NCBI RefSeq assembly: GCF_018687535.1
Contig: NZ_CP061295.1
Coordinates: forward strand, 868,001-932,000
Source: Polynucleobacter sp. MWH-S4W17
Lineage (GTDB): Bacteria > Pseudomonadota > Gammaproteobacteria > Burkholderiales > Burkholderiaceae
DNA length: 64,000 nucleotides
Direction of reading: 5' to 3'
Shown: one piece after another, positions 8,628-19,431 of the stretch
Layout of the letters: each line of letters begins with the position of its first letter
Numbering within the stretch: the stretch's first letter is position 1
Program-made: the position numbers and the translations under genes
The notes under the pieces: model-generated
What the model saw: the letters and a program-made list of their open reading frames with translations, nothing else
Told to the model about the DNA's origin: nothing
Database searches by the model: none

Positions 8628-9410
8628 TTAGTGCTTAATAAGGTCGAGATAGCGCGCTCCAGCACTATCGATCAATAGGGCGCTTGCCCTAGGGTGAAGA
8701 CTCTCAGGGTGATCGAGATCCCAGTCGGATAAAACCCAACGCTGCCAAGTCTGGGTGTTTAAAGATTCTTCATGATGGGCCGGCAAGTGAGTATGCCCAT
8801 GAATTAATCTGTCTCCAGATTGATCTTTCATTACATCTGCACAAGCTTCTCGCGTCACATCCATTTTGAGTTGACTTGCGGCAGAGCGTAGCTGCGTTTG
8901 ATATTGACCATGACTATTGCTGCGTAGATGCTGGGCAACACCTCTGCGCCAATTGAGGGGTAGAGTTAAAAAGAGTTTTTGCACCCATGGTTTTCTGACC
9001 CAACTACGAAATAGCTGGTAGCCAAAGTCTGCAGTACATAAAGCATCACCATGAGCTAAGACCCATTTGTGTGAAGCTAATTCAACTAAGCTAGGATCTG
9101 GCAAGAGCGTCATGCCAGTTTTTTTAATAAAACTTTTGCCGATTAAAAAATCTCGATTGCCATGGATGTAATATGTTTTTACTTTGGCAGAAAGGTTGGC
9201 GATGGCACGCTGAACTTCTTGTTGAAAAGGTGAGGATGCGGATGCATCATCACCTACCCAATACTCAAATAAGTCACCCAGAATAAATACAGCCTCAACT
9301 TTAGGAGCTTCTTTTTCACAGAAGTCGAAAAAGCGTTGCGCCGTCAAGGGCATTGACGGCGTCAGGTGTAGGTCTGATATGAGCAGTGCGCTCGCGTATT
9401 GCGGGATCAT
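8628..9410 (-). CDS. lpxH: UDP-2,3-diacylglucosamine diphosphatase
   Basis: Peripheral membrane hydrolase of lipid A synthesis that releases lipid X and UMP. The 260-residue product shows all calcineurin-type metal motifs: [36 protein letters not shown] and IHGHTHLPA. The aromatic/basic helical cap ([19 protein letters not shown]) is the lipid-gripping part seen in LpxH. The start overlaps the ppiB stop by 4 bases (ATGA), so the two are translationally coupled. Confidence 0.95.
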   Translation of the reverse strand: MIPQYASALLISDLHLTPSMPLTAQRFFDFCEKEAPKVEAVFILGDLFEYWVGDDASASSPFQQEVQRAIANLSAKVKTYYIHGNRDFLIGKSFIKKTGMTLLPDPSLVELASHKWVLAHGDALCTADFGYQLFRSWVRKPWVQKLFLTLPLNWRRGVAQHLRSNSHGQYQTQLRSAASQLKMDVTREACADVMKDQSGDRLIHGHTHLPAHHEESLNTQTWQRWVLSDWDLDHPESLHPRASALLIDSAGARYLDLIKH

Positions 9411-9910
9411 TCCTCGAGAACAGTGGCCTTCTCAATCACAACATCTTCAGCTGGAACGTCTTGATGAAAGCCGGAGCTACCAGTCTTGACTTTGCGAATG
9501 GTGTCAACGACATCCATGCCGCCAGTAACCTTGCCGAATACTGCATAACCCCAGCCTTGGGCATTCGGAGCGGTGTGATTTAGAAAATCATTGTCATTCA
9601 CATTGATGAAGAATTGAGCAGTTGCAGAATGAGGGTCGCTGGTTCGCGCCATAGCTACAGTGTAGCGATCATTTTTGAGGCCATTATTGGCTTCGTTTTC
9701 AATTTCTGCGCCTGTTGACTTTTGCTTCATGCCGGCAGTCATGCCGCCGCCTTGAACCATAAAGTTATCAATCACACGATGAAAAATCGTGCCATCGTAA
9801 TGACCGCTTTTTACGTATTGCAAGAAGTTAGCAACACTTTTGGGTGCCTTAGCTGCATCAAGAGTAAGGGTGATATCACCCTTATTGGTTTTTAAGAGTA
9901 CTTTCGCCAT
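9407..9910 (-). CDS. ppiB: Cyclophilin-type peptidyl-prolyl isomerase
   Basis: The 167-residue cytoplasmic cyclophilin has no signal peptide. Characteristic motifs are [55 protein letters not shown], and [16 protein letters not shown]. The start at ATG 9910 ([11 protein letters not shown]) matches homologues; the frame is open 13 codons further upstream, but that part overlaps the preceding lipoprotein gene. The short form without the tryptophan drug-binding residue resembles E. coli PpiB. Confidence 0.94.
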   Translation of the reverse strand: MAKVLLKTNKGDITLTLDAAKAPKSVANFLQYVKSGHYDGTIFHRVIDNFMVQGGGMTAGMKQKSTGAEIENEANNGLKNDRYTVAMARTSDPHSATAQFFINVNDNDFLNHTAPNAQGWGYAVFGKVTGGMDVVDTIRKVKTGSSGFHQDVPAEDVVIEKATVLEE

Positions 9911-10796
9911 TATTAGTTCTACTTTCTGGAAGGTTGGTTGATGGAGCATTGCTTGGCAGAGTATCTGCGGAATTGAGGGCGCGATTAACAGGGCGCTTTG
10001 CGGGGGGCTTGAGTACGTCCAAGAGCGCTTTAGCGCGGTTGGAGTACTGACGCTGATTCAGCAATGCATTTTTTGCAGCGTCTTCATATGCTTGAGCACC
10101 AAGGCGAATATAGATCTCACCCAGATTGGCTGAGGCAATGGCATAGCTAGGGCGCAGCTTTAATGCAAGCTCTAAATAATCTCGCGCTTCAATCCATTGG
10201 CCTTGGTTGGCAGCTATCGCTGCAAGATTATTGTAGGGTTCTGGCAATTCAGGGAACTGCTGAGTAATTTCAATCAAGGTTTTTTTAGCTTGATCGAATT
10301 GGCGCATCTCAATTTGTAAGCGCGCTTTTACAAAACGCAATTGCACATTACGTGGCGTCTTCTTAAGGTCCACATTGATTTGGGTAACCGCATCTTGATA
10401 TTTGCGCGCCTTGATGAGCTTTTCTACATCGGATGGCACCGCATTTTTGGTGATGGGGTCCGGCTCAATAATCAAGAAGGACATAAATGGGACGCCAACG
10501 GTCTCTGATAGCTCTGGATTTAATGGGTCATAGCCCACATCCGCCGATAACCTGGGAGGATCAGTTGGGCTGTAGCCACCTAAATAGGGTTGTGGGGCCA
10601 ATTGTCCCGACTTCATTTCCCGGGTATTTAATGCCTGAATTTCAGCATCCGCACGTTGCTGAGCGGGCGTGCTGCACCCTGTCATTAGCACCAATGACAC
10701 CAAAGTGGCAAAAGTTAGGGCTAAGACCTTATTCGGGGTAATTTGTGGCGCTGGGGCGTTGTGGGGCATAGAGGAAGGGGTGTGAAACGGGCTCAT
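9882..10796 (-). CDS. TPR-repeat lipoprotein, function unknown
   Basis: A 304-residue protein with a signal peptide and lipobox LMTGC (Cys41 from the first ATG; ATG at 10769 is an alternative start giving a more usual signal length). Residues about 125-240 form tetratricopeptide repeats ([77 protein letters not shown]). TPR proteins are scaffolds, so a cell-envelope assembly role is possible. The polar tail overlaps the ppiB start by 29 bases. The gene is divergent from cysS. Confidence 0.8.
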   Translation of the reverse strand: MSPFHTPSSMPHNAPAPQITPNKVLALTFATLVSLVLMTGCSTPAQQRADAEIQALNTREMKSGQLAPQPYLGGYSPTDPPRLSADVGYDPLNPELSETVGVPFMSFLIIEPDPITKNAVPSDVEKLIKARKYQDAVTQINVDLKKTPRNVQLRFVKARLQIEMRQFDQAKKTLIEITQQFPELPEPYNNLAAIAANQGQWIEARDYLELALKLRPSYAIASANLGEIYIRLGAQAYEDAAKNALLNQRQYSNRAKALLDVLKPPAKRPVNRALNSADTLPSNAPSTNLPESRTNNGESTLKNQ

Positions 10797-10856
10797 TCGA
10801 TATACTCAGCGCTCAGTCTAACAAATTGGCGCTACTTGCCCCACCTTTATAGCCCT

Positions 10857-12278
10857 ATGCTGCAAATCTATAACACCCTTAGCCGTTCTAAACAGGTCTT
10901 TAAGCCCATAGTGCCGGGCAAGGTCAAGATGTACGTCTGCGGCATGACGGTTTATGACTTTTGCCATATTGGCCATGCCAGGGTCATGATCGTCTTTGAT
11001 ATGGTGGTTCGTTGGCTTAGGGCTAGCGGCTATGAAGTGCTTTATGTGCGCAATATCACTGATATTGATGACAAGATCATCAACCGTGCCATTGAGAATG
11101 GCGAACCCATTTCTGCATTAACCAATCGTTTTATCGATGCGATGCATGCCGACTCGAATGAGTTGGGTTTAATTCATCCCGATCAAGAGCCGCGTGCTAC
11201 CGATTACATTGCCCAAATGCAGGGCATGATTGGCAAACTCATTGAAAACGACTTGGCCTATCAAGCCAATGATGGCGATGTCAATTTTGCGGTGCGTTTG
11301 CTGCCACGCTATGGTCAGCTATCCGGTAAGACACTTGATGAATTAAATGCTGGTGAGAGGGTAGCGGTTGGTGATGGCAAGCGTGATCCGTTAGATTTTG
11401 TTTTATGGAAAAGTGCTAAAGCTGAAGAGCCTGCTGATACTCGCTGGAAGTCACCATGGGGTGAAGGCCGTCCAGGCTGGCATATTGAGTGCTCAGCCAT
11501 GTCTTGTGACTTACTGGGTGAGCACTTTGATATTCATGGTGGAGGTGCGGATTTGCAATTCCCGCACCACGAAAATGAAATTGCTCAAAGCGAAGGCGCT
11601 TTGTATGGCAAAGATCGTAAAGAAGATGATGCTCCCTTTGTTAATTACTGGATGCATAACGGCCACATTCGAGTGAACGAAGAGAAAATGTCCAAGTCAT
11701 TGGGCAACTTCTTTTTAATACGAGATGTCTTAAAAAGCTTTGATCCAGAAGTATTGCGCTTCTTCATGCTGAAGGCGCATTACCGTAGTCCGATTAATTA
11801 CAGCGATGCACAACTAGAAGAGGCACGCTCAGGACTTGGTCGTCTATACACTGCCTTGGCTCAAGCCCCAAAAGCACAATCAATCAATCTAGATCCACAC
11901 AATCCATGGGCCAAGCGCTTTGCGGATGCCATGAATGATGATTTCAATACACCAGAGGCGATTGCGGTCTTGTTTGATCTGGCCAGCGAAGTTAACCGTG
12001 CGCAAGGCCAAGAAAAGCAATTACTCGCCAATACAATGAAGGCCCTTGGCGCCTCTCTAAATTTCTTGCAGCGCGATCCAACTGCATTTTTGCAGGCGGG
12101 TTCCAAAGATCAGGATGGCTTAAGTCCTGCGCAAATTGAAGAACATATCGCTGCACGTGTGGCCGCTAAACAAGCAAAAGATTTTGCCCAAGCAGACTTA
12201 ATTCGTAAGACATTACTAGAGCAAGGAATTGTTCTGGAAGATAAACCCGGCGGCTTAACAGAATGGCGTAGGGCTTAA
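10857..12278 (+). CDS. cysS: Cysteinyl-tRNA synthetase
   Basis: Charges tRNA-Cys. The 473-residue product has the zinc-ligand cysteine and signature [19 protein letters not shown] (HIGH motif), the second zinc site [12 protein letters not shown]...[17 protein letters not shown], and the KMSKS loop ([11 protein letters not shown]). A DALR-type helical domain and the C-terminal anticodon-binding helix ([14 protein letters not shown]) follow. ATG 10857 ([12 protein letters not shown]) is the family start; the frame is open a further 38 codons, which only cover the divergent promoter region. The stop shares one base with the next start (TAATG). Confidence 0.97.
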   Translation: MLQIYNTLSRSKQVFKPIVPGKVKMYVCGMTVYDFCHIGHARVMIVFDMVVRWLRASGYEVLYVRNITDIDDKIINRAIENGEPISALTNRFIDAMHADSNELGLIHPDQEPRATDYIAQMQGMIGKLIENDLAYQANDGDVNFAVRLLPRYGQLSGKTLDELNAGERVAVGDGKRDPLDFVLWKSAKAEEPADTRWKSPWGEGRPGWHIECSAMSCDLLGEHFDIHGGGADLQFPHHENEIAQSEGALYGKDRKEDDAPFVNYWMHNGHIRVNEEKMSKSLGNFFLIRDVLKSFDPEVLRFFMLKAHYRSPINYSDAQLEEARSGLGRLYTALAQAPKAQSINLDPHNPWAKRFADAMNDDFNTPEAIAVLFDLASEVNRAQGQEKQLLANTMKALGASLNFLQRDPTAFLQAGSKDQDGLSPAQIEEHIAARVAAKQAKDFAQADLIRKTLLEQGIVLEDKPGGLTEWRRA

Positions 12279-12952
12279 TGACTGTAGCAAAAGAAATAAA
12301 AGTGGAAAAAGCAGAATCAATTCTTGAGGAAATTGCTCCAGACTATTGGGAGCAGGCTTGCAAAGAATTGATGAAGCACGATCGTATTCTGAAAAAATTG
12401 ATTCCTAAAATTGGATCCGGATTTTTAGTGACACGCGGCGATTCTTTTAATACTTTGGCAAGATCGATTGTTGGACAGCAAATTTCAGTTGCAGCAGCTC
12501 AAACCGTATGGAATAGGGTGCTTGCTGCGAGCAAGAGAAAGGTCACACCCAAAAATATCCTAGCGCTATCCGTTGAAGAGTTGCGCGCCGCCGGATTATC
12601 TGGGCGCAAGGTGGAGTACATCCGCGATTTAGCAGATCACTTCGATTCCGGTCGCCTCCATGCCAATCAGTGGAAAGATATGGATGATGAGAGCGTGATC
12701 AAAGAATTAAGCTCTATTCGGGGAATTGGCCGCTGGACTGCTGAAATGTTCCTCATTTTTAATATGGTTCGCCCTAATATCCTCCCTTTGGACGATATTG
12801 GTTTAATTAAGGCTATTTCCCTCAATTACTTCAGTGGTGAGCCTGTTAGCCGCCATGAGGCGAGGGAGGTGGCTGCCAATTGGGCCCCGTGGCGTACGGT
12901 AGCTACCTGGTATATGTGGAGAAGTATCGACCCCGCCCCAGTTGAATATTAA
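12278..12952 (+). CDS. DNA-3-methyladenine glycosylase (AlkA-type, HhH-GPD)
   Basis: Base-excision repair glycosylase for alkylated purines. The 224-residue product has the helix-hairpin-helix GPD core: SIVGQQISVAAAQTVWNR, LSGRKVEYIRDLADHF, IRGIGRWTAEMFLIF (hairpin) and the catalytic aspartate segment ILPLDDIGLIKAI. It lacks the N-terminal domain of E. coli AlkA, so it is the short form common in bacteria. Its start overlaps the cysS stop; accA begins 9 bases after it, so it is part of a cysS-accA-tilS operon. Confidence 0.9.
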   Translation: MTVAKEIKVEKAESILEEIAPDYWEQACKELMKHDRILKKLIPKIGSGFLVTRGDSFNTLARSIVGQQISVAAAQTVWNRVLAASKRKVTPKNILALSVEELRAAGLSGRKVEYIRDLADHFDSGRLHANQWKDMDDESVIKELSSIRGIGRWTAEMFLIFNMVRPNILPLDDIGLIKAISLNYFSGEPVSRHEAREVAANWAPWRTVATWYMWRSIDPAPVEY

Positions 12953-12961
12953 AATCAGACT

Positions 12962-13933
12962 ATGAAAACGACTTTCCTGGATTTTGAGCAGCAAATCGCC
13001 GAATTAGAGTCAAAGATTGAAGAGCTGCGTTTTGTGCAAGATGAGTCATCGGTAGATATCTCCGATGAGATCAAAACGCTTGCCGAAAAGAGTCAGCAGT
13101 TAACAAAAGATGTTTATGCCAATTTGACTCCTTGGCAGGTCTCTCAAGTAGCGCGTCATCCACAGCGTCCTTACACCTTAGATTATGTTGGTGCTTTATT
13201 TACCGACTTTCATGAACTGCATGGTGATCGCACTTTTGCAGATGATCAATCAATCATTGCTGGATTGGCCCGTTTTGAAAATCAGTCTTGTATGGTGATC
13301 GGTCATCAGAAGGGCCGCGACACCAAAGAACGTGCCCTCAGAAACTTCGGCATGAGCCGACCAGAGGGTTACCGCAAAGCAATGCGCCTCATGCGTCTTG
13401 CGGAAAAGTTTGGCATTCCAGTATTTACTTTTGTAGATACCCCAGGCGCATTCCCTGGCATTGATGCGGAAGAGCGCAATCAGTCTGAAGCGATTGGCCG
13501 CAATTTGTTTGTGCAAGCAGAGCTTGAAGTTCCCATCATCGCCACCATTATTGGTGAAGGTGGTTCCGGTGGTGCGTTAGCTATTGCTATGGGCGATGTG
13601 GTCTTAATGTTGCAGAACTCCACTTACTCAGTAATCTCTCCTGAAGGCTGTGCATCTATCCTCTGGAAGACTGCTGATAAGGCTCCCGAGGCAGCTGAGC
13701 AGCTGGGCCTCACGGCTCAGCGCTTAAAGGCTTTGGGTCTAATCGATAAGATCGTTGCTGAGCCTATTGGTGGCGCACATCGTGATTACGACAATATGAT
13801 GAGCAATATGCGCAAAGCACTTGCTGAATCTTTAAAAACTTTTGACGGCATGAAAGTGGATGCATTGCTTGAACGTCGTCATGAGCGTTTGATGAGCTAT
13901 GGCAAGTTCAAGGAAATCACAGCAAAGTCCTAA
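12962..13933 (+). CDS. accA: Acetyl-CoA carboxylase carboxyltransferase subunit alpha
   Basis: Transfers the carboxyl group from biotin to acetyl-CoA together with AccD, the committed step of fatty acid synthesis. The 323-residue product has the N-terminal coiled coil ([15 protein letters not shown]), the [14 protein letters not shown] segment, and the crotonase-type core with [36 protein letters not shown] and [15 protein letters not shown]. The tilS start lies 35 bases inside its 3' end. Confidence 0.97.
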   Translation: MKTTFLDFEQQIAELESKIEELRFVQDESSVDISDEIKTLAEKSQQLTKDVYANLTPWQVSQVARHPQRPYTLDYVGALFTDFHELHGDRTFADDQSIIAGLARFENQSCMVIGHQKGRDTKERALRNFGMSRPEGYRKAMRLMRLAEKFGIPVFTFVDTPGAFPGIDAEERNQSEAIGRNLFVQAELEVPIIATIIGEGGSGGALAIAMGDVVLMLQNSTYSVISPEGCASILWKTADKAPEAAEQLGLTAQRLKALGLIDKIVAEPIGGAHRDYDNMMSNMRKALAESLKTFDGMKVDALLERRHERLMSYGKFKEITAKS

Positions 13934-15197
13934 GCTGGGAAAACGAATTGCGGTTGCCTTAAGTGGCGGCCTCGATTCGGTTGTATTGCTCGACACGGTT
14001 TGCAAAGCGCAAGCTAAAAGCCAAAATCAAATCTACGCCTTTCATATTCATCATGGCTTACAAAAACCGGCAGATGACTGGTTAATCTTTTGCGAGAAGC
14101 TGACCAAAAAATACAAGATCCATTTTGATTTTCGACTCTTGCATCTAAGTAGTTCTAACGAGCAAGGTAATATCGAGGCCAGGGCAAGAGAAGGGCGTTA
14201 CGAAGCGCTCGCCGATCTTTGCGAAGAATATGGCATCGAAGATTTACTCTTGGCCCATCATCAAAACGATCAAGTAGAAACCGTTCTCCTGCAGCTCCTG
14301 CGGGGCTCGGGCGTAGCTGGCTTATCCGGTATGCCAACAAGGAGGAGGCTTTCCAGCAATCAACACCTCACCCTCTGGCGCCCACTCTTAAATCAAAGCA
14401 GACAAGAGCTTGAAGCTTATGCCAAAGAACATAAGCTCAAATGGATTGAAGATCCAAGCAATCAAAATACAAAATATCGTCGTAATGCTATTCGCAAGAA
14501 AATTATTCCTGCTCTTGAAGGTATTCAGCCTGAAGCATTAACGAATATGGCACGCAGTGCTGAGTTACTTGGTGAAGCGCAAGTCCTACTGAATCGCTTA
14601 GCGCAGCAAGACGGCAAAAATATTCTCAATCAAGATCAATTGCAAGTAGCGCCACTTCTATCTTTGGCTAAAGATGATTTGCCTGCAGCAAACAATGTCT
14701 TGCGTTTCTGGTTGCAAACTCAGCAGTTGGCAATGCCATCGCAAGAGCGCCTCCAGTCTTGGTGGCGCGATCTGACGAAAGTTAAAGCTGATGCCAAGCT
14801 TGAGTGGCTACATGACGAAAGAAAGATCTGCCTCTGGCGTGGAGCCCTTCAAGTTGCGGGCGCAGAAGCAGGTCAATGGGTGCTTAAATCACTGCCGGCC
14901 AATTCCAAGCAATTAGGTCTTCCTGCGGATTGGGTAAAAACCGCCCAGGGGAATAACCAAATCACGCTGAGAGCGCGCCTAGGCTCCGAGAAGATTCAGA
15001 TAAAGCCCAAGACACCCCGTAAAACCCTCAAAAACCTCTATCAGGAGGCTGATATCCCTCCATGGGAGCGTCAAGCACCCTTGCTTTACATCAATGATGA
15101 ATTGATCGCTGTGGCGGGTATTGGGCTGAGTTACCCGCACCTGACATCCGCCGGTAGGCGAGTACTCCCGGAATGGGTGCAAAACCCTGTAAAATAA
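13899..15197 (+). CDS. tilS: tRNA(Ile)-lysidine synthetase
   Basis: Converts C34 of tRNA-Ile(CAU) to lysidine so that AUA is read as isoleucine. The 432-residue product has the PP-loop [32 protein letters not shown] and [22 protein letters not shown]. The linker and TilS C-terminal domains follow ([22 protein letters not shown]). The only suitable start (ATG 13899) lies inside accA, giving a 35-base overlap and likely coupling. Confidence 0.94.
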   Translation: MASSRKSQQSPKLGKRIAVALSGGLDSVVLLDTVCKAQAKSQNQIYAFHIHHGLQKPADDWLIFCEKLTKKYKIHFDFRLLHLSSSNEQGNIEARAREGRYEALADLCEEYGIEDLLLAHHQNDQVETVLLQLLRGSGVAGLSGMPTRRRLSSNQHLTLWRPLLNQSRQELEAYAKEHKLKWIEDPSNQNTKYRRNAIRKKIIPALEGIQPEALTNMARSAELLGEAQVLLNRLAQQDGKNILNQDQLQVAPLLSLAKDDLPAANNVLRFWLQTQQLAMPSQERLQSWWRDLTKVKADAKLEWLHDERKICLWRGALQVAGAEAGQWVLKSLPANSKQLGLPADWVKTAQGNNQITLRARLGSEKIQIKPKTPRKTLKNLYQEADIPPWERQAPLLYINDELIAVAGIGLSYPHLTSAGRRVLPEWVQNPVK

Positions 15198-15257
15198 GCC
15201 CTTTTTAGACCCTCAAGGATTCATTTCCTTGTTACTGATAGTTAAATAGACGGCTTT

Positions 15258-16508
15258 ATGGCTCTTATCGTTCATAAATATGGTGGCACCTCAATGGGCT
15301 CAACAGAGCGCATTGCCAATGTTGCCAAACGCGTTGCTAAATGGATGCGTGCAGGCCACCAAGTGGTGGTTGTGCCTTCAGCCATGTCAGGCGAAACCAA
15401 TCGCTTGTTAGGTCTCGCAAAAGAAATCAACCCTGATGCAAATCCACGCGAGTTAGATCAAATCGCTTCTACAGGTGAGCAAGTTAGTTCTGGCTTGTTA
15501 GCGCTGGCTCTCATGCGTGAAGGTATTGATGCAGTGAGCTACGCTGGTTGGCAAGTAACAGTCCATACCGATTCTGCATTTACCAAGGCGCGCATTAAGA
15601 GTATTGAAAGCGACAAGATTCTCAAAGATCTTAATGCTGGTCGTGCGGTTGTTGTTACTGGTTTCCAGGGCGTTGATCCTAATGGCAACATCACCACATT
15701 AGGTCGTGGCGGTTCTGATACATCAGCAGTGGCGATGGCGGCAGCCTTAAAAGCGGATGAGTGTTTGATCTATACAGACGTTGATGGTGTTTACACAACC
15801 GACCCACGCGTCTGCGAAGATGCACGTCGCTTAGATAAGATTACCTTTGAAGAGATGCTAGAAATGGCGAGCTTAGGTTCAAAGGTATTGCAGATTCGTT
15901 CAGTTGAGTTTGCGGGTAAGTACAAAGTTAAAACCCGGGTTCTGTCTTCCCTGACAGACCCATTGATGCCTTTAGACATCGAGATGAAGTCGGGCACCTT
16001 GATTACATTTGAAGAGGACAGCACTATGGAAGCCGCAGTTATTTCCGGCATCGCCTTTGCGCGTGATGAAGCGAAGATTACCGTTCTTGGAGTTCCTGAT
16101 CGTCCAGGCATTGCGTATCAAATTCTTGGTCCGATTGCGGATGCCAATATTGATGTGGATATGATTATTCAGAATCAATCAGTTGAAGGTAAAACAGACT
16201 TTACTTTCACAGTGCCGCGTGCTGATTATCAAAAAGCATTGGACTTGCTCAAGAACACCGTGCAAGCTCACATCGAAGCAAAAGAAATCTCTGGCGATCC
16301 AAAGGTCTCTAAAGTTTCAGTTGTTGGTGTTGGTATGCGTTCCCACGTTGGTATCGCCAGCAAGATGTTTCGCACTTTGTCGGAAGAGGGCATCAACATC
16401 TTGATGATCTCCACCAGCGAAATCAAGATCTCAGTGGTGATTGATGAGAAATACATGGAGTTGGCTGTGCGTGCCTTGCACAAAGCATTTGAGCTGGACC
16501 AGAAGTAA
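15258..16508 (+). CDS. lysC: Aspartate kinase
   Basis: Phosphorylates aspartate, opening the lysine, threonine and methionine pathways. The 416-residue product has the kinase N-terminus VHKYGGTSMGS, the substrate region GEQVSSGLLALAL, and TTLGRGGSDTSAVAMAAAL with YTDVDGVYTTDPR. Two C-terminal ACT domains start near ITVLGVPDRPGIAYQILG and VSVVGVGMRSHVGIASKMF, so feedback control by amino acids is expected. A conventional lysine riboswitch was not seen in the 60-base gap upstream. dapA of the same pathway is at 1.7 kb. Confidence 0.97.
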   Translation: MALIVHKYGGTSMGSTERIANVAKRVAKWMRAGHQVVVVPSAMSGETNRLLGLAKEINPDANPRELDQIASTGEQVSSGLLALALMREGIDAVSYAGWQVTVHTDSAFTKARIKSIESDKILKDLNAGRAVVVTGFQGVDPNGNITTLGRGGSDTSAVAMAAALKADECLIYTDVDGVYTTDPRVCEDARRLDKITFEEMLEMASLGSKVLQIRSVEFAGKYKVKTRVLSSLTDPLMPLDIEMKSGTLITFEEDSTMEAAVISGIAFARDEAKITVLGVPDRPGIAYQILGPIADANIDVDMIIQNQSVEGKTDFTFTVPRADYQKALDLLKNTVQAHIEAKEISGDPKVSKVSVVGVGMRSHVGIASKMFRTLSEEGINILMISTSEIKISVVIDEKYMELAVRALHKAFELDQK

Positions 16509-16580
16509 GTAAAAAGCACAATAAACCCCTCAGAAGCGGTTATCCGTTAAACTGTAGGGCGTTGTAATAGTAAGAAGTAC

Positions 16581-16675
16581 GGAGACGTGGCCGAGCTGGT
16601 CGAAGGCACTCCCCTGCTAAGGGAGCATCGGGGCTAAAACTCTGATCGGAGGTTCGAATCCTCTCGTCTCCGCCA
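16581..16675 (+). tRNA. tRNA-Ser (anticodon GCU)
   Basis: Acceptor stem GGAGACG pairs with CGTCTCC (16665-16671). The anticodon stem-loop CCCCTGCTAAGGGA gives anticodon GCT, and a long variable arm follows, as expected for a class II serine tRNA. The T-loop GGTTCGAATCC is intact and CCA is encoded. It lies 72 bases after lysC. Confidence 0.97.
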
Positions 16676-16718
16676 TCACTTTTGGCATTTTCTCTCTTTT
16701 TGCTATATGCAACAAAGA

Positions 16719-16746
16719 CTTAGCCCCCTAACCGGGGCTTTTTCTT
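16719..16746 (+). terminator. Rho-independent terminator after tRNA-Ser
   Basis: AGCCCC(CTAACC)GGGGCT is followed by TTTTTC, about 45 bases after the tRNA. It probably ends the cysS-lysC-tRNA unit. Confidence 0.88.
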
Positions 16747-16914
16747 TATCACTCCCGCTTGCCGGTACGCTTACCACCTAAACAATATGTGATTGCAAAT
16801 ATGTGGCTAATACCAATTAAGCTAACAATCGCTTATTACATCCTGATGGTAAGGTTAATTTATTGAATACACTAGATTTCAATCTAAAGGTCACGATCGA
16901 GTCTTATCAAAATT

Positions 16915-17682
16915 ATGAAACTTCATGTACTGAGTGATTTGCATCTAGAGTTTGCTGACTTTACCCCTGCATCAAATACGGCAGATGTTATTGTTCTGGC
17001 GGGTGATATCGGCCTTCGCGCGGAAGGTGTAACTTGGGCTAGGAAATCTTTTCCTCATCAAGAAATTATTTATGTGGCTGGCAACCATGAGTTCTATGGT
17101 TCTCAGCACTCTCATGTCATTGAGGACATCCAAAATACATGCGCAGAAAACGACATTCATTTCCTAGATGACGATGCGATTGTGCTACGTGATCTCCAAT
17201 TAAATACTCCCGTCCGCTTTTTGGGAGCTACGTTGTGGACGGACTTTTTATTATTTGGTGAAGATCTTAAATCTAAATGCTTATCGTATGGTGAGCTTTA
17301 CTTAAATGACTTCAGAAGAATCCGTGACGGAGGTAGAAATTTTTCTCCAAAAAAGTCTATCCAACTACATGGAAAGTCACTGGCTTGGCTGCAAAAAGAG
17401 TTAGAGAGTCCCTTTAATGGCAAGACGGTAGTGGTTACTCATCATCTACCCTCAATGAGCTCAGTAGCAGAGCGATATAAACCGGATCTACTGTCCGCCT
17501 GTTTTTCATCCGAGTTAGCCCATCTCTTTGGAAAGATGTCTTTATGGATTCATGGGCATACGCATGACTCCTGTGATTATCAAATGAATGGCACTAGGGT
17601 GGTTTGTAATCCTCGCGGTTATGTGCGATCTAATCATGCTGAGAACCCAGCATTTAATCCATCTTTAATAATTGAAATCTAG
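16915..17682 (+). CDS. Calcineurin-like metallophosphoesterase
   Basis: A 255-residue cytoplasmic phosphoesterase with the full set of metal-ligand motifs: LSDLHLEF (DxH), VLAGDIG (GD), AGNHEFYG (GNHE), VVTHHLPS (H) and IHGHTHDS (GHxH), ending in CNPRGYV. The product resembles small uncharacterised phosphoesterases of the Icc/YfcE type; the substrate is unknown. It stands alone after a terminator in an AT-rich 170-base leader and runs convergent with hipA, with a 29-base gap and no obvious terminator. Confidence 0.85.
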   Translation: MKLHVLSDLHLEFADFTPASNTADVIVLAGDIGLRAEGVTWARKSFPHQEIIYVAGNHEFYGSQHSHVIEDIQNTCAENDIHFLDDDAIVLRDLQLNTPVRFLGATLWTDFLLFGEDLKSKCLSYGELYLNDFRRIRDGGRNFSPKKSIQLHGKSLAWLQKELESPFNGKTVVVTHHLPSMSSVAERYKPDLLSACFSSELAHLFGKMSLWIHGHTHDSCDYQMNGTRVVCNPRGYVRSNHAENPAFNPSLIIEI

Positions 17683-17711
17683 TTACCCACTATGCGCTTC
17701 ATAATGAGATC

Positions 17712-19019
17712 TTAGTCTTTGGCTAAAGTCTTGATTAATTCAGCGCTGCAAATATCATCGATATGCCTAAAGGCTAGGGAGATTTCTTCGATTTGATCTG
17801 CAGCAATTCCAAGGCTCTCGAAGTGAGTTTTCCATTGCCTAGTTACTCGCCATACACGATCGATAATGTCGCTTGCTTGCTGTGCGGATAGGCCAAAGCG
17901 CTCTTTGGCACCATAGGCATTATCGAGTGTGGCCAATTTACCTTGTGGTCCAACGCCTAGATGTTGATAACGCTCACTTGCAATGACTGCATGAGGCATC
18001 ACGTCATAGAGTGGACTCAGGCTCCAGCCTTTAAGTGCATGGCTCCATAAGAATGCATGATTGCGTAGATGATCATCATCATTACTAATAAAAATATTAA
18101 AGATCATGCGTGCATATAGTTCTTCAATATCAGCTTTGACTGTTTGAATCACGCAATATCTGCGGATAGCATCCGCAATATCCATATAACTTTTTGTATT
18201 GGATTCTGATTCGTGACAGGCAACTAAGGTGAGGGCGCTAACGACATGATGACGAATTTCTATTGGCCGAGCAAAAGCAGTCCAAGAGCGATCAAAGCGT
18301 TTGACCATCAACACTTTTTTCTTGCCAACTTGTTCTAATTGCGTTTGCGCTACATTAAGACCGGCTAACTGCGCAAGTTTGAGTGTGGCGTATTCAATGC
18401 TTGGTACATCTAAAGCGCCATCTGTATTACCTGGGAACTTAGCCATCCATAAAATGTTTTCATCATCGCGCACGCTTGCCTTAGGACGCATGCCCCCAAG
18501 ACCGCTACCCACAATCAAAATTTTGGATAGTGCTTCTGATACTGGCAAGCCCGCCTCAATCTTCTGTGCACCCTCGAGTACGTATGACAGATTGTGAATA
18601 CTTTCGTGAGCAGGGCGCTCCTCTTGATCTAAAGAAGATCGAATGTCTAAAGCCCCAACACGATCACTGCCTGCTTCGAGTAGATAGGTTGATTCTGGCA
18701 GGCTATTGGCTGGAACCTTAAGCCTAGCTTCAATGACTCTTCTCCCCCAAGAATCAGGAGCAGCATCCCGAATTCCACCAAAAGTCTCTAAGCCGTTAGG
18801 TGGAATGAGGCGCTTACCTTTGATCTCACTTTTACTTCTAAGGCTAAGAGCGACTGGATCCACTTCTTGTGCGTTGCTCCTATCTAAGTAACGCAAGCCA
18901 TAAGCAAATGAAGAGGCAATAAGTCTTGAGCCTTCCTCATCTACTTGCAGTTGACCTGCTGGTACAAATTCACCATCAAGATTGGCAAAGGCAAAAAGAT
19001 CCTTAGTGGTATTGGCCAT
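17712..19019 (-). CDS. hipA: HipA-type serine/threonine kinase toxin
   Basis: Kinase toxin of a type II toxin-antitoxin pair; E. coli HipA phosphorylates glutamyl-tRNA synthetase and causes growth arrest. The 435-residue product has the N-terminal HipA domain, the flexible loop GSGLGGMRPKA (residues 171-181), the ATP lysine region ILWMAKFPG, the catalytic segment ISNDDDHLRNHAF (about 311-323), and SPLYDVMP (335-342, DFG equivalent). All look intact, so the kinase should be active. Its start shares a base with the hipB stop (TGATG). The target is inferred only by family. Confidence 0.9.
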   Translation of the reverse strand: MANTTKDLFAFANLDGEFVPAGQLQVDEEGSRLIASSFAYGLRYLDRSNAQEVDPVALSLRSKSEIKGKRLIPPNGLETFGGIRDAAPDSWGRRVIEARLKVPANSLPESTYLLEAGSDRVGALDIRSSLDQEERPAHESIHNLSYVLEGAQKIEAGLPVSEALSKILIVGSGLGGMRPKASVRDDENILWMAKFPGNTDGALDVPSIEYATLKLAQLAGLNVAQTQLEQVGKKKVLMVKRFDRSWTAFARPIEIRHHVVSALTLVACHESESNTKSYMDIADAIRRYCVIQTVKADIEELYARMIFNIFISNDDDHLRNHAFLWSHALKGWSLSPLYDVMPHAVIASERYQHLGVGPQGKLATLDNAYGAKERFGLSAQQASDIIDRVWRVTRQWKTHFESLGIAADQIEEISLAFRHIDDICSAELIKTLAKD

Positions 19020-19360
19020 CAGAAATCAAGCGCTTTCATTTCCGCTGCACTCAAATCACGCACGCGTTGTGGACGTGAGCGACGCTCTAAAGCAATGATC
19101 GCAGGATCATCTCCGCTTAATAGTTGCAATAAGTTCATGCCTGGAGCGATTGCATCTAAGTAACGCAGGAGCGCGCCAATGGCTACACCAGGATCACCCT
19201 TTTCAATGCGCTGTGCAGTAGCGCGAGATAGGCCGGCACGGACTGCTGCCTCACCTTGGCGAACACGACGCGCAAGACGCAAAGAAACAAGGCATTGCGC
19301 TATTTCAGTGGATTGGCCAAGTTGCTTTGATGCTAGGGTCAGTTCTTGATCTACGCGCAT
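19019..19360 (-). CDS. hipB: HipB-like XRE antitoxin/repressor
   Basis: DNA-binding antitoxin that should hold HipA inactive and repress the operon. The 113-residue product has an XRE helix-turn-helix (RLARRVRQGEAAVRAGLSRATAQRIEKGDPGV) and a C-terminal stretch PGMNLLQLLSGDDPAI leading to an Arg-rich tail (ERRSRPQRVRDL). ATG 19360 is chosen because GAGG lies 5 bases upstream; the frame is open to 19375, but that start has no ribosome-binding site. Operator-like inverted repeats lie 70-120 bases upstream. Confidence 0.87.
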   Translation of the reverse strand: MRVDQELTLASKQLGQSTEIAQCLVSLRLARRVRQGEAAVRAGLSRATAQRIEKGDPGVAIGALLRYLDAIAPGMNLLQLLSGDDPAIIALERRSRPQRVRDLSAAEMKALDF

Positions 19361-19395
19361 AGTTGCCTCATGCATTTTGTTAAGTATGAGGCGTT

Positions 19396-19424
19396 AATAT
19401 GCCTGTTTATACGCCATAGGTCAA
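19396..19424 (-). promoter_or_regulatory. Predicted sigma70 promoter of hipBA
   Basis: On the minus strand TTGACC (19419-19424) and CATATT (19396-19401) are separated by 17 bases, a good match to sigma70 spacing. The -10 lies about 35 bases upstream of the hipB start. The arms GGCGT and ACGCC (19390-19394, 19411-19415) also flank this spacer. Confidence 0.6.
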
Positions 19425-19431
19425 TAAATAT

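Noticed and set aside
10743-10856. Upstream in-frame extension of cysS
   Set aside because: The 38 additional residues precede the conserved MLQIYNTLS start and cover the divergent promoter region with the TPR lipoprotein gene.
15198-15257. Possible lysine riboswitch before lysC
   Set aside because: The gap is only 60 bases and lacks the multi-stem conserved core, so no riboswitch is called.
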